From an uncultured Alistipes sp. (lineage in GTDB: Bacteria; Bacteroidota; Bacteroidia; Bacteroidales; Rikenellaceae), in assembly GCA_937895825.1 (NCBI GenBank), contig CALBKP010000008.1, positions 1 through 36,385 on the forward strand: 36,385 nucleotides of DNA. The letters run 5' to 3'. Positions 16,557 through 24,840 of the stretch are shown in pieces; position 1 is the first letter of the stretch, and each line of letters opens with the position of its first letter. The position numbers and the translations under genes are program-made. The notes beneath the pieces are model-generated. The model searched no databases. It was not told where the DNA came from and saw only the letters and a program-made list of their open reading frames with translations.

Positions 16557-16716
16557 TTTCGGCACGATATTCGCAAGTGGAAAACGATAGGCGTACAACA
16601 GATATACTCAACGCCTTGACAGATGCAACAGATAAGGATATTATAACGCATTTACACTGAGAATTTGGTGGGAATATCACTAAATTATTGGTGTTGGCTG
16701 AAAAACGGGGCTATTT
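16557..16716. other. Gap between terminator and capsule promoter
   Basis: About 160 bases with no supported gene. A 34-codon stretch at 16559-16660 (containing RYSQVENDRR and DATDKDIITHL) is open and protein-like on the plus strand but has no start codon and ends in TGA, so it may be a gene scrap or chance. I see no inverted repeats flanking the promoter that would indicate DNA-inversion phase variation. Confidence 0.4.
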
Positions 16717-16747
16717 TTTGCGAAATAGCAATATTTTAGTACCTTTG
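16717..16747 (+). promoter_or_regulatory. Consensus promoter of the capsule locus
   Basis: TTTG at 16717-16720 and TACCTTTG at 16740-16747 with exactly 19 bases between them are a full match to the Bacteroidetes primary promoter consensus. The predicted start near 16754 lies about 250 bases before upxY. Confidence 0.85.
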
Positions 16748-16753
16748 TACTAC

Positions 16754-17002
16754 GTACAACGCTGACACTATGTGTCGGAACAGAGGGGCTCACGGTCGAA
16801 GTACTTGCGGAGTCGCAAGCATTTCGCCGAGATGGTGATTTTGTGAGATGTGTAAAAAAGCAACATGCCACTTTTGTATTGCTGGGTAGAACTCTTAAGC
16901 AGTTAGGGCCAAGCATCACAATATACACGTTCCACAAATACATCGAGTCTTAATTGCTGCGTCGGGGACGGATACTACCTCGCCGACGAGTGAGGGGAGA
17001 TT
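16754..17002 (+). promoter_or_regulatory. Structured 5' leader of the capsule operon
   Basis: A long untranslated leader precedes upxY. It contains three clear hairpins: CTGACAC/GTGTCGG (16762-16778, 7 pairs, loop TAT), CTTGCG/CGCAAG (16804-16819, 6 pairs, loop GAGT) and CGTCGG/CCGACG (16960-16988, 6 pairs, 17-base loop), the last ending 14 bases before the start codon. None is followed by a T run, so they are not simple terminators. In Bacteroides fragilis, UpxY proteins act in cis on their own locus's leader; by analogy this is the likely recognition region. That assignment is an inference. Confidence 0.6.
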
Positions 17003-17548
17003 ATGTACATACGTGAACTAAGGATGGAAAAGAACACGGAGATAGGATGGTACGCACTACGCACCTTTCATAACAAGGCTTCGGTCGTATGCCGCGAGGC
17101 CGACAAGGGGCTGATGGAGTGGTACACACCTACTCGTGAGGTGGAGGAGATTACAGATGGCAGGGTAACAACACACCACGAGATGTTGATGCCATCGCTG
17201 ATATTTCTCAGATGCAGCAGCGACTTCCTCACTCACCTCAAACAGCTCACTGGCGATAACGTGCTACCATACTGCCACCCAGGAACAGCACAGCCCGAGG
17301 TCATAGCGGATAGCGAGATGGAGGCGTTCCGTTTTGTCACACGCACAGCTTCACGCTCGCTTGACCTGATTGACGAGGCATCACTCCTCAACGCCCAACG
17401 CGTTCGCATCACTGGAGGATTATTTGCTGGCAGCGAGGGTTACATACGCCGCATACACGGCACCAAGCGCTTTGTAGTACGCATCGAGGGGATAGCCGCC
17501 ATAGCAACGACGTACATCCCCCGACAATATATCGAACCGATAGAGTAA
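17003..17548 (+). CDS. upxY: UpxY-type NusG paralogue, locus-specific antiterminator
   Basis: A 181-residue NusG/RfaH-like protein. The N-terminal NGN domain (about 12-115) opens with EIGWYALRTFHNKASVV, and the C-terminal KOW domain (about 130-181) holds RVRITGGLFAGSEGYIRRIHGTKRFVVRIEG in two pieces around the KOW glycine. Such proteins bind RNA polymerase and prevent early termination in long polysaccharide operons of Bacteroidales. It is the first gene after the promoter and leader, as in B. fragilis PS loci. No upxZ partner follows. ATG 17024 is a possible alternative start. Closest alternatives would be a general NusG, ruled out by its position at the head of the locus. Confidence 0.88.
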   Translation: MYIRELRMEKNTEIGWYALRTFHNKASVVCREADKGLMEWYTPTREVEEITDGRVTTHHEMLMPSLIFLRCSSDFLTHLKQLTGDNVLPYCHPGTAQPEVIADSEMEAFRFVTRTASRSLDLIDEASLLNAQRVRITGGLFAGSEGYIRRIHGTKRFVVRIEGIAAIATTYIPRQYIEPIE

Positions 17549-17601
17549 AACTCAGAGGATAATATGTAAAATAAAAATTAGACACACGATAAAAACCGAC
17601 C

Positions 17602-18759
17602 ATGATAAACTCCATACTTATAGCATTCATCTCGGCAATGGTCGCCGTAATTTGGATACATCCACGTTTGGTGAAAATCGCCCACCTTAAAAATATCGTA
17701 GATAATCCCAATGCCCGCAAGCTACAACAAACGCCTGTGCCTGTACTTGGCGGTGTTGCCGTTTTCTTCGGTATTGTTCTTGGCATAGCCCTCGCCAGCA
17801 CGTATGTCAGTTGCACATCGCTGATGACAATCGTGGCAGCAATGATGATTATGCTATATACTGGAACGATGGATGACCTACTCGATCTATCTGCATTGCT
17901 ACGTTTTGCTGTGGAGATAGGTGTCGTCATGTTGCTCATCTATGCCAATGACATTTCGATTAACAACTTCAACGGTCTTTGGGGCGTGGGTGTCATACCC
18001 AACACTTTGGCAATACCACTGACAATCTTTGCATCCGTAGGCATAATCAATGCTATAAACATGATTGATGGCGTTAATGGTCTATCGTCGGGCTATTGCA
18101 TTATGGCAAGCATCGCCTTTGGCTCGCTATTCTATGCATCAGATAATGTGTCCATGCTAATACTCGCAGCCGTATCGGTAGGCTCGCTCATACCGTTCTT
18201 GTTCCACAACGTTTTTGGTAAGACATCAAAGATGTTTATAGGCGACGGCGGAACGCTGGTAATGGGTGTGGTAATGTCTACATTCGTAATCAACATACTC
18301 ACGAACGGTAGCAGTGTCTCAAGTTCGGTAGATAGTAATTTTGGACTTGTTCCATTCACTCTTGCCGTGATGGCCATACCTGTATTCGACACACTGAGGG
18401 TCATGCTTACGCGCATCGTACGCAGAACATCACCATTCCATCCAGACAAGACACACCTACATCACCTATTTATCGACCTCGGTTTCTCACATGCAGGAAC
18501 GACCGTGACAATCATTACACTCAACATACTTGTAATCGTAGCTCAGTGGCTGGCTTGGCACATGGGATGTAGCATAGATGTTCAGCTATACATAGTCATC
18601 GGTCTGGGCGTAGCCATAACATTGGGATTCTACCTATGCATGACAAACATATCGAACGACAACATTCTTAAGCGCGGTGTTAAGGTCATCGGCCGTGCTA
18701 CCCACTTCGAGCGCAAAGGAGCCTTCCTTATCCTCCAAAAAATAGCTGATAGATCGTAA
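17602..18759 (+). CDS. Undecaprenyl-phosphate sugar-1-phosphate transferase (WecA/MraY family)
   Basis: A 385-residue protein with about ten membrane helices that should start each repeat unit by moving a sugar-1-phosphate, probably N-acetylhexosamine-1-P, from its UDP form to undecaprenyl phosphate. Signatures: NPNARKLQQTPVPVLGG (about 35-51), the catalytic TMDDLLDL (Asp91, Asp92), NAINMIDGVNGL (about 150-161), and FHPDKTHLHHLFID (about 280), a His-rich loop of the WecA branch. The last ~45 residues are cytoplasmic. It is the first enzyme gene of the locus. The sugar used cannot be told from sequence alone. Confidence 0.9.
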   Translation: MINSILIAFISAMVAVIWIHPRLVKIAHLKNIVDNPNARKLQQTPVPVLGGVAVFFGIVLGIALASTYVSCTSLMTIVAAMMIMLYTGTMDDLLDLSALLRFAVEIGVVMLLIYANDISINNFNGLWGVGVIPNTLAIPLTIFASVGIINAINMIDGVNGLSSGYCIMASIAFGSLFYASDNVSMLILAAVSVGSLIPFLFHNVFGKTSKMFIGDGGTLVMGVVMSTFVINILTNGSSVSSSVDSNFGLVPFTLAVMAIPVFDTLRVMLTRIVRRTSPFHPDKTHLHHLFIDLGFSHAGTTVTIITLNILVIVAQWLAWHMGCSIDVQLYIVIGLGVAITLGFYLCMTNISNDNILKRGVKVIGRATHFERKGAFLILQKIADRS

Positions 18760-18760
18760 T

Positions 18761-18870
18761 ATGAAAAAAATACTCGTTACTGGAGCCGCTGGGTTGGATT
18801 TAAACCAATCACGCCACTGAACGTGGGTCTACGCCGCTTTGCCGAGTGGTACAAAGAGTTTTACGGATAA
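18761..18870 (+). pseudogene. Remnant of a UDP-glucuronate epimerase gene, internally deleted
   Basis: ATG 18761 opens MKKILVTGAAG, the Rossmann nucleotide-binding start of an extended SDR epimerase, one base after the preceding stop. After residue 11 the frame is lost and ends in TGA (18818-18820). In another frame, 18796-18870 reads GFKPITPLNVGLRRFAEWYKEFYG and then TAA, which is the C-terminal end of UDP-glucuronate 4-epimerases (xTPLxxGLxxFxxWYxxYY). About 300 codons between the two ends are missing. The next gene is ugd, which makes UDP-glucuronate, exactly the substrate of such an epimerase. I read this as a deletion scar; no functional protein is expected. Confidence 0.85.
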
Positions 18871-18886
18871 TAACAAACAGACTAAT

Positions 18887-20188
18887 ATGAAAATAGCAGT
18901 TGCTGGCACAGGATACGTGGGACTAAGCATTGCCACGCTTTTGGCTCAAAATAATGATGTGGTGGCCGTCGACGTCATCGCCGAAAAGGTGGATATGATA
19001 AACCGTCGCCAGTCACCCATTCAGGATGATTACATCGAGCAGTACTTGCGCGAAAAGCCGCTATCGCTCCGCGCCACGCTCGATGCCCGTGAGGCATATA
19101 GCAATGCCGACTTCGTGATTATAGCCGTGCCAACGAACTACGATCCGCAGCGCAACTTCTTCGACACGCACAACATCGAGGATGTCATCGACATCGTCCT
19201 CGAGGTCAACCCCGAGGCTGTGATGGTCATCAAGTCAACAATACCCGTGGGTTACTGCCGCAGCCTCTACCTGAAGTATGCCGAGCGCGGCGTAGAGCAT
19301 CTTAACCTGCTCTTCTCACCCGAGTTCCTGCGCGAGAGCCGTGCTCTGGAGGATAACCTCTACCCCTCGCGCATCATCGTTGGAATACCCAAGGTTATCG
19401 CGGGTGAAGAGTTCGATGCGGAGAATCGTGCAATTGCAAAACTCGCGGACATCGCCCTCTTGGAAGATGCCGCAAAACACTTTACCGATCTTCTTGTGGA
19501 GGGTGCGCTTAAGGAGAATATCCCCGTGCTATATATGGGCATCAAGGAAGCGGAGGCTGTCAAACTCTTTGCTAACACCTACTTGGCACTGCGCGTGAGC
19601 TACTTCAACGAGCTGGATACCTATGCCGAGATTAAGGGTCTCGACTCGGAGGCCATCATCGAGGGTGTTGGTCTCGATCCACGCATCGGCACACACTACA
19701 ACAACCCGTCGTTCGGCTACGGCGGATATTGCCTACCTAAGGATACGAAGCAGCTGTTGGCCAACTATGAAGATGTGCCACAGAATATGATGACAGCAAT
19801 AGTGGAGAGTAACCGCACGCGCAAGGATTATATCGCCGACCAGGTGCTACGCAAGGCGGGCTACTATACGGGGTCGAGCCAGTGGGACTCGTCGCGAGAG
19901 CGCGCGGTAACGGTGGGTGTCTATCGCCTAACGATGAAGGCGGGCTCGGACAACTTCCGCCAGTCGTCGATACAGGGCGTGATGAAACGCATCAAGGCCA
20001 AGGGTGCCAAGGTCATCATCTATGAGCCCACGCTGGAGGATGGCACAATGTTCTTCGGCTCGGAGGTAATAAACGACCTCTCGCGCTTCAAGCGCGAGAG
20101 CGAGGCTATCATCGCCAACCGCTACGACCCAACGCTCGACGATGTCGAGGCGAAGGTCTACACCCGCGATCTGTTCAGGAGGGATTAA
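18887..20188 (+). CDS. ugd: UDP-glucose 6-dehydrogenase
   Basis: A 433-residue enzyme that oxidises UDP-glucose twice with NAD to UDP-glucuronate. Domains: Rossmann NAD domain (about 1-185, starting MKIAVAGTGYVGLS), central dimer helix with EAEAVKLFANTYLALRVSYFNE, and UDP-binding C-terminal domain. The catalytic Cys282 lies in FGYGGYCLPKDTKQL, the E. coli Ugd form rather than the UDP-ManNAc dehydrogenase form. The first ATG is 18887; the frame extends back to TTG 18839, but that lies in the epimerase remnant. It follows the remnant by 16 bases. UDP-GlcA is therefore available for the polymer, but conversion to UDP-GalA by the local epimerase is lost. Its GC content is high, unlike the next gene. 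Confidence 0.94.
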   Translation: MKIAVAGTGYVGLSIATLLAQNNDVVAVDVIAEKVDMINRRQSPIQDDYIEQYLREKPLSLRATLDAREAYSNADFVIIAVPTNYDPQRNFFDTHNIEDVIDIVLEVNPEAVMVIKSTIPVGYCRSLYLKYAERGVEHLNLLFSPEFLRESRALEDNLYPSRIIVGIPKVIAGEEFDAENRAIAKLADIALLEDAAKHFTDLLVEGALKENIPVLYMGIKEAEAVKLFANTYLALRVSYFNELDTYAEIKGLDSEAIIEGVGLDPRIGTHYNNPSFGYGGYCLPKDTKQLLANYEDVPQNMMTAIVESNRTRKDYIADQVLRKAGYYTGSSQWDSSRERAVTVGVYRLTMKAGSDNFRQSSIQGVMKRIKAKGAKVIIYEPTLEDGTMFFGSEVINDLSRFKRESEAIIANRYDPTLDDVEAKVYTRDLFRRD

Positions 20189-20206
20189 AGATCAATAAGA
20201 GATAAC

Positions 20207-21748
20207 ATGCTGGAACAAAGCAATAAACGCATTGCGAAGAATACTCTGTTTCTATACATTCGTATGGCCATCGTGATGGCTATAAACTTGTATATTACAC
20301 GAGTCATTCTTGATGTTCTGGGTGTATCTGACTTTGGATTATACAATGTTGTCTGTGGATTTGTATCGATGTTCGGAGTACTAAACACATCGATGGCAAA
20401 TGGCATCCAGAGATTCTACAACTTTGAGATGGGCAGAAATGGCATAGATGGCGTTGTAAGGGTTTATAATACTGCGATAATTATTCAGTTTGCATTGACA
20501 GTTGTCATCTTGGTTCTTGCTGAAACCTTTGGTCTATGGTATGTGAACACAAAGATGATAATAGATCCCGACAGGATAGCAGCGGCTAATTGGATATTTC
20601 AATTTTCAGTCATTTCTTTAATATTTGTTGTTTTGCAAGTTCCATTTAGTGCTGCAATATTGGCATACGAAAAGATGGACTACTATGCAATTGTAAGCAT
20701 CGTTGATGCTTGCATGAAATTGGGGATAGTGCTCATTCTGCCATACATATTTAGCGATAGTTTGATCCTATACGGGCTCTTAATAATGATGATAAGCATT
20801 TTCGATTTTTTCCTATATCATGTATATTGCCGTGTAAAATTTAGTCATCTTATATTCAGGAAAACATTTGACAAGCCATTGTTTAAATCAATGATAGGTT
20901 TTTATGGTTGGAATTTATTGGGATCATTTGCGTATGTCCTGAAAGGACAAGGTGTAAATATTCTAATAAATTCCTTCTTTGGCACAATGATTAATGCAGC
21001 CAACGGCATTGCGGCGCAAGTGTCTTCTGCCATTCAAACGTTCTCTATAAACATTGTTCTTGCGTTCAAACCACAATTAACACAATCTTATGCTATTGGG
21101 GATTATAATCGTGCTGAAGGCCTAATGTTTAGTATGTCTAAAATAGCTTACTTGTTAATGTGCATAATTGCGATACCCATAATAGTTGAAATAAACTACA
21201 TATTAGCATTGTGGTTAAGTTCCGACATTCCTACAAATACTCAGAGTTTTGCAATTCTCACCATAATTGCGACAATGATTGGCACATTAAATACGCCAGT
21301 AACACAGATGATTCATGCCACGGGAAAGATGAAAAGATATCAAATCGCCACAGGTATTGTAATATGTAGCATCTTGCCAATATCTTGGATATTCCTCAAA
21401 CTCGGATATAGTGCCAATAGCGTGTTTATTATTACAATCATAGTTATGGCAATTAATCAAGTCGTGAGCCTACGAGTCCTCCATTCGATATTCAAGTATA
21501 GTCTTGGCAAATATATTACAGAGGTTATTTTACCTTGCATCATAACAACTATTATTTCTCTATTTGTTGCACTACGTGTTAATAATACAATGGAATCATC
21601 TATTTGGAGACTTTTAGTTGTTGTTATGCTTAACCTATTGATAATTGTCCTGTTGTTCTTTATAACTATGAACCATAGTGAGAAAAATACCATTAAAGCA
21701 TATACATCTAAGATAAAAAGTATATTATGCCAAAGAGATTATCTTTAA
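20207..21748 (+). CDS. wzx: Wzx-type repeat-unit flippase
   Basis: A 513-residue protein with about 12-14 membrane helices of the MOP superfamily, expected to flip the finished undecaprenyl-PP-oligosaccharide to the periplasm. The start NKRIAKNTLFLYIRMAIVMAINLYITRVILDVLG then VSDFGLYNVVCGFV is typical of Bacteroidetes O-antigen flippases, as is the central GWNLLGSFAYVLKGQGVNILINSFFG region. It starts 18 bases after ugd and opens the AT-rich core. It differs from the flippase at 6094 in composition and sequence. The wzx symbol rests on context with a Wzy-like gene downstream. Confidence 0.88.
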   Translation: MLEQSNKRIAKNTLFLYIRMAIVMAINLYITRVILDVLGVSDFGLYNVVCGFVSMFGVLNTSMANGIQRFYNFEMGRNGIDGVVRVYNTAIIIQFALTVVILVLAETFGLWYVNTKMIIDPDRIAAANWIFQFSVISLIFVVLQVPFSAAILAYEKMDYYAIVSIVDACMKLGIVLILPYIFSDSLILYGLLIMMISIFDFFLYHVYCRVKFSHLIFRKTFDKPLFKSMIGFYGWNLLGSFAYVLKGQGVNILINSFFGTMINAANGIAAQVSSAIQTFSINIVLAFKPQLTQSYAIGDYNRAEGLMFSMSKIAYLLMCIIAIPIIVEINYILALWLSSDIPTNTQSFAILTIIATMIGTLNTPVTQMIHATGKMKRYQIATGIVICSILPISWIFLKLGYSANSVFIITIIVMAINQVVSLRVLHSIFKYSLGKYITEVILPCIITTIISLFVALRVNNTMESSIWRLLVVVMLNLLIIVLLFFITMNHSEKNTIKAYTSKIKSILCQRDYL

Positions 21749-21935
21749 CTCGTTTGGCGAAGAGAAACTAGAATGTATAATGATAAGAATTACTGAATAA
21801 CACAAATGGGCGTACTTATTATCGTACCACATTGAGGGATTACGCGTTTGTCGCCACATACACCGTAGTATCCACAAGATATCCCCTACCAACTTATCAT
21901 GTCAAGAAGACCTAAATACAGTAGATATAACGGCT
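21749..21935. other. Non-coding gap between wzx and wzy
   Basis: A 187-base gap, the longest inside the locus. It has no complete gene. One frame opens at ATG 21806 with MGVLIIVPH before a stop, and another reads MSRRPKYSRYNGYE up to a stop just inside wzy; both could be scraps of a lost gene. A TTTG at 21752-21755 lies 19 bases before TATAATGA, a poor -7 match. No terminator is evident. Confidence 0.4.
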
Positions 21936-23126
21936 ATGAATAGTATCCAGCAACCACAACGACAATCTGTAATGGATGTGATAATGCTACTAATGCTGTA
22001 TGGCGTAGCATTTATTTCTATGGATAAAGAGTACTTAGCCATAACTCTTTACGGCATACTACCGATAGTTTTTGCTATAAGCATCATACATTACAACAAT
22101 CCATTCCATCAGAATAGCTACATGAAATCATTACTCTTTATGTATCTATGGATAGGATTAACATCTGTAGCAGCAATATACGAAGACCTCGCCATCGACC
22201 AAATGAAGCAAATACTGGGAGTTATCGTACTGTGCTCTATCTTCGCAAACTTATCTAAAAACCCTAAAAATATCCCCTGGCTATATGGCATCTACATAGT
22301 GTACTACATCTCAATACTAAAATTTGCTCAAGAGAACCTGTTGGGAGAAATCATCATGTTTGAAGAGCGATTGGGTGGAGAGGATATGAATGCAAACATG
22401 TTAGCATATTTTACATTTTACACAACGATAGCAATATACGTATTGGGGGAGTTTGTCAAATCGGGGAAGATTCAGATCATATTTAGAGTACTATTTATTG
22501 CCACGATTGCATTATCATTCTTTATTGCGATGTTGACAGCATCACGACAAGTTCTCATTTTGCAATTACCGCTCTACATAATACTGATGTACATTCGATA
22601 TGCATCAAAATCAAAGTGGCAACTACTTACAATGATAGCCACATGCGGAATAGCAATATGGATTGTTAAAGACCAGATTATTGAATTATATGATGGTAGT
22701 TTGCTCGAAGAACGCAACGAGCTGTCAATCGAGGATGATGAACGCACATTGGTATTACAAGAAGCTGTTGAATACGGAATGAATAATCCGATTTTTGGCC
22801 TTGGGCCTGGTAATTTTGTTAAGTATTCTTCACTTAAGGTGTTTACTCATTGTACCTATGCAGAGTTGTTTGCTAATTCAGGCGTAATAGCAGCACTAAT
22901 ATTTATCATTTTAGTGATTAGGTTTATATTGGTTCAATGGAAACGATATCGACGATATGGAACCCGCCCATATATAATATTTTGCTTATTTGGTATTTTC
23001 TTCGCTATTGATAATTTCTTTTATGTATTTTACACCAGCCTATGGCTGATGGGATTCTTCATACTTGTAGCAACTCATAGTGAGATATATCACCAAAATA
23101 ACATTAGAGCCTTGAGTAAAGAATAA
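21936..23126 (+). CDS. wzy: Wzy-type O-antigen/capsule polymerase
   Basis: A 396-residue protein with about 10-12 hydrophobic helices and one larger periplasmic loop. The segment NPIFGLGPGNFVKYSSLKVFTHCTYAELFANSGVIAAL (about 282-320) carries the pattern of the O-antigen ligase/polymerase (Wzy_C) family: G-x-GPGNF followed by a His and a Glu-x-x-AxxG helix start. Such enzymes polymerise lipid-linked repeat units in the periplasm. Together with wzx it shows a Wzx/Wzy-dependent pathway. Polymerase sequences diverge widely, so ligase function cannot be excluded, but no other polymerase candidate lies in the locus. Confidence 0.83.
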   Translation: MNSIQQPQRQSVMDVIMLLMLYGVAFISMDKEYLAITLYGILPIVFAISIIHYNNPFHQNSYMKSLLFMYLWIGLTSVAAIYEDLAIDQMKQILGVIVLCSIFANLSKNPKNIPWLYGIYIVYYISILKFAQENLLGEIIMFEERLGGEDMNANMLAYFTFYTTIAIYVLGEFVKSGKIQIIFRVLFIATIALSFFIAMLTASRQVLILQLPLYIILMYIRYASKSKWQLLTMIATCGIAIWIVKDQIIELYDGSLLEERNELSIEDDERTLVLQEAVEYGMNNPIFGLGPGNFVKYSSLKVFTHCTYAELFANSGVIAALIFIILVIRFILVQWKRYRRYGTRPYIIFCLFGIFFAIDNFFYVFYTSLWLMGFFILVATHSEIYHQNNIRALSKE

Positions 23127-23128
23127 AC

Positions 23129-23647
23129 ATGAAAACACTTTGTCTAATATTATACTACGGATTTGCTCGATATCTACCAGTATCATATTTCCCAATTATC
23201 GGGAAAGCCTGTAAATGGATAAGATATCAGTTATGCCGTAGAATTTTCAAGAAATGTGGCAAAAATGTCAATGTGGAGAGAATGGCATTCTTTGGTAGTG
23301 GAAAGAATATTGAAATTGGTGATTATTCAGGCATAGGTATAAATAGTAATATCCCATCCGACACAATTATCGGTAATGATGTTATGATGGGCCCTAATTG
23401 TTATATTCTGGGCGTGAATCACGCCTTTGACAGGGTAGATATACCTATGTGGCAACAAGGGTCTACGCCACGAAAACAAACGATTATAGGAGATGATGTG
23501 TGGATTGGTAGAGGTGTGCTAATGACTCCTGGGCGAGTTATAAAAAAGGGGACGATTATTGCAGGAGGCTGCGTTCTATGTAAGGACTTCCCAGAATATT
23601 CTATTGTTGGGGGTAATCCATCTAAATTTATTCGTTCAAGAAAATAA
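23129..23647 (+). CDS. Left-handed beta-helix O-acetyltransferase
   Basis: A 172-residue hexapeptide-repeat acyltransferase of the WcaF/NodL-like group, expected to add an acetyl group from acetyl-CoA to a sugar of the repeat unit. Imperfect hexads (IEIGDY, IGINSN, IIGNDV, MGPNCY, IIGDDV, WIGRGV, IIAGGC) run from about residue 60 to 160, with the catalytic-type His in LGVNHAF (about 94) and the family end YSIVGGNPSKFIRSRK. The hydrophobic N-terminus (about 1-40) is usual in this group. It starts 2 bases after wzy and ends just before a glycosyltransferase. The target sugar is unknown. Confidence 0.87.
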   Translation: MKTLCLILYYGFARYLPVSYFPIIGKACKWIRYQLCRRIFKKCGKNVNVERMAFFGSGKNIEIGDYSGIGINSNIPSDTIIGNDVMMGPNCYILGVNHAFDRVDIPMWQQGSTPRKQTIIGDDVWIGRGVLMTPGRVIKKGTIIAGGCVLCKDFPEYSIVGGNPSKFIRSRK

Positions 23648-23648
23648 G

Positions 23649-24830
23649 ATGAAAAAGATAGCGATTATATTCAATGGAGACCTCCATAATAGAAAGGGCT
23701 ATATAAATGCAGTACTTGAGCGAGCAAAAAGATTATGTCCGCAAAAAGAGTTTAGGACTGATATATTCTGCCTGTCGACATACGATCATTGGCTTGACCG
23801 CAAATTACGTCATACGCCAAAGGCTGAGCGGGCAACCCAGATTGAGGTTGACGGTCTTACAATCAATATGATATGGTATCCATTTTCATTGATAGACTAC
23901 ATATTGTCTGTAAAACTACATAAAGGGAGAATCATTGAGCCTATGATTTTTAAGAGAAACCTCTCTCGGTTTATGGGCTACGATTTGATATGTGCACATT
24001 CGACGATACCTGGCGAGTTTGCTTATATGTTACATGAACAATATAATATCCCATATATAACTACTTGGCACGGTTCAGATGTTCATACCGCACCTTTTGT
24101 GAATAGCAATTATAGGGACACGGTAAAGAGAGTAATGTCCAATGGCTCTGCCAACCTATTTGTTAGCAGAGCTCTGATGATAACTGCAAAGCAGTTTATG
24201 CAAGTAGTGCCTAATGCACACATATCGTACAATGGAGGTGCAGACATATTTACAAAGTATTCGGATGAAGATAAACGTTTGCTGAGAAAAAAATATGATA
24301 TTGACAATGCTGATAAAGTAGTAGGTTTCGTGGGGGGGTTAGTACCAATTAAAAATGTCGATAAACTCCCTGATATTTTTGAATACATCCACGAGAGATG
24401 TCCAAATACTACATTCTGGATTGTAGGAGATGGCAAACTGCGTAGAGACATAGAGACACAACTACAAGATAGATATCCACACATTAGATGTATGATGTTT
24501 GGGAATCAATCGGTGAATACGATGCCCGAATTGATGAATTGCATAGATTTATTGTTACTGCCGAGCAAAAATGAGGGACTCCCATTGGTTACAGTTGAGG
24601 CTATGCGATGCGCAACAAATGTTGTAGCGTCCAATGTCGGTGGCATCAGCGAGGTTATCGGGCCCAAGAATGTTATTGATCATGGCGACGGTTTTGTAGA
24701 ACGTTTTGGACATCGCTGCGTTGACATTTTACAAAATAACGAAGTCTGTCCAGAGCTACCAAAGCAATTTGACTGGGATACCATAGTTGACAAGGAATCA
24801 AAACTATGTAAATCAATACTGCAAATTTAA
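23649..24830 (+). CDS. Glycosyltransferase, GT4 family (GT-B fold)
   Basis: A 393-residue enzyme expected to add a sugar to the growing lipid-linked repeat unit at the cytoplasmic membrane face. The C-terminal donor domain is clear: KVVGFVGGLVPIKNVDKLPDIFE (about 215), FWIVGDGKLRRDIE, then SKNEGLPLVTVEAMRCATNVVASNVGGISEVI (about 316-345), which is the retaining GT4 E-x7-E motif. The acceptor domain has HSTIPGEFAYML and TWHGSDVH. I chose ATG 23649, one base after the preceding stop, over the in-frame ATG at 23559 inside the acetyltransferase gene. Donor and acceptor are unknown. Confidence 0.88.
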   Translation: MKKIAIIFNGDLHNRKGYINAVLERAKRLCPQKEFRTDIFCLSTYDHWLDRKLRHTPKAERATQIEVDGLTINMIWYPFSLIDYILSVKLHKGRIIEPMIFKRNLSRFMGYDLICAHSTIPGEFAYMLHEQYNIPYITTWHGSDVHTAPFVNSNYRDTVKRVMSNGSANLFVSRALMITAKQFMQVVPNAHISYNGGADIFTKYSDEDKRLLRKKYDIDNADKVVGFVGGLVPIKNVDKLPDIFEYIHERCPNTTFWIVGDGKLRRDIETQLQDRYPHIRCMMFGNQSVNTMPELMNCIDLLLLPSKNEGLPLVTVEAMRCATNVVASNVGGISEVIGPKNVIDHGDGFVERFGHRCVDILQNNEVCPELPKQFDWDTIVDKESKLCKSILQI

Positions 24831-24840
24831 CCAATAACAT

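Noticed and set aside
16557..16760. Invertible (phase-variable) capsule promoter
   Set aside because: I found no inverted repeats of useful length on both sides of the promoter; no invertase gene is nearby.
18839..18886. Longer ugd start at TTG 18839
   Set aside because: This segment is the 3' end of the epimerase remnant in another frame; MKIAVAGTGYVGLS at 18887 is the usual family start.
23559..23648. Longer start for the glycosyltransferase at 23559
   Set aside because: It overlaps the acetyltransferase coding region by 89 bases; family members begin at the MKKIAIIF segment (ATG 23649).
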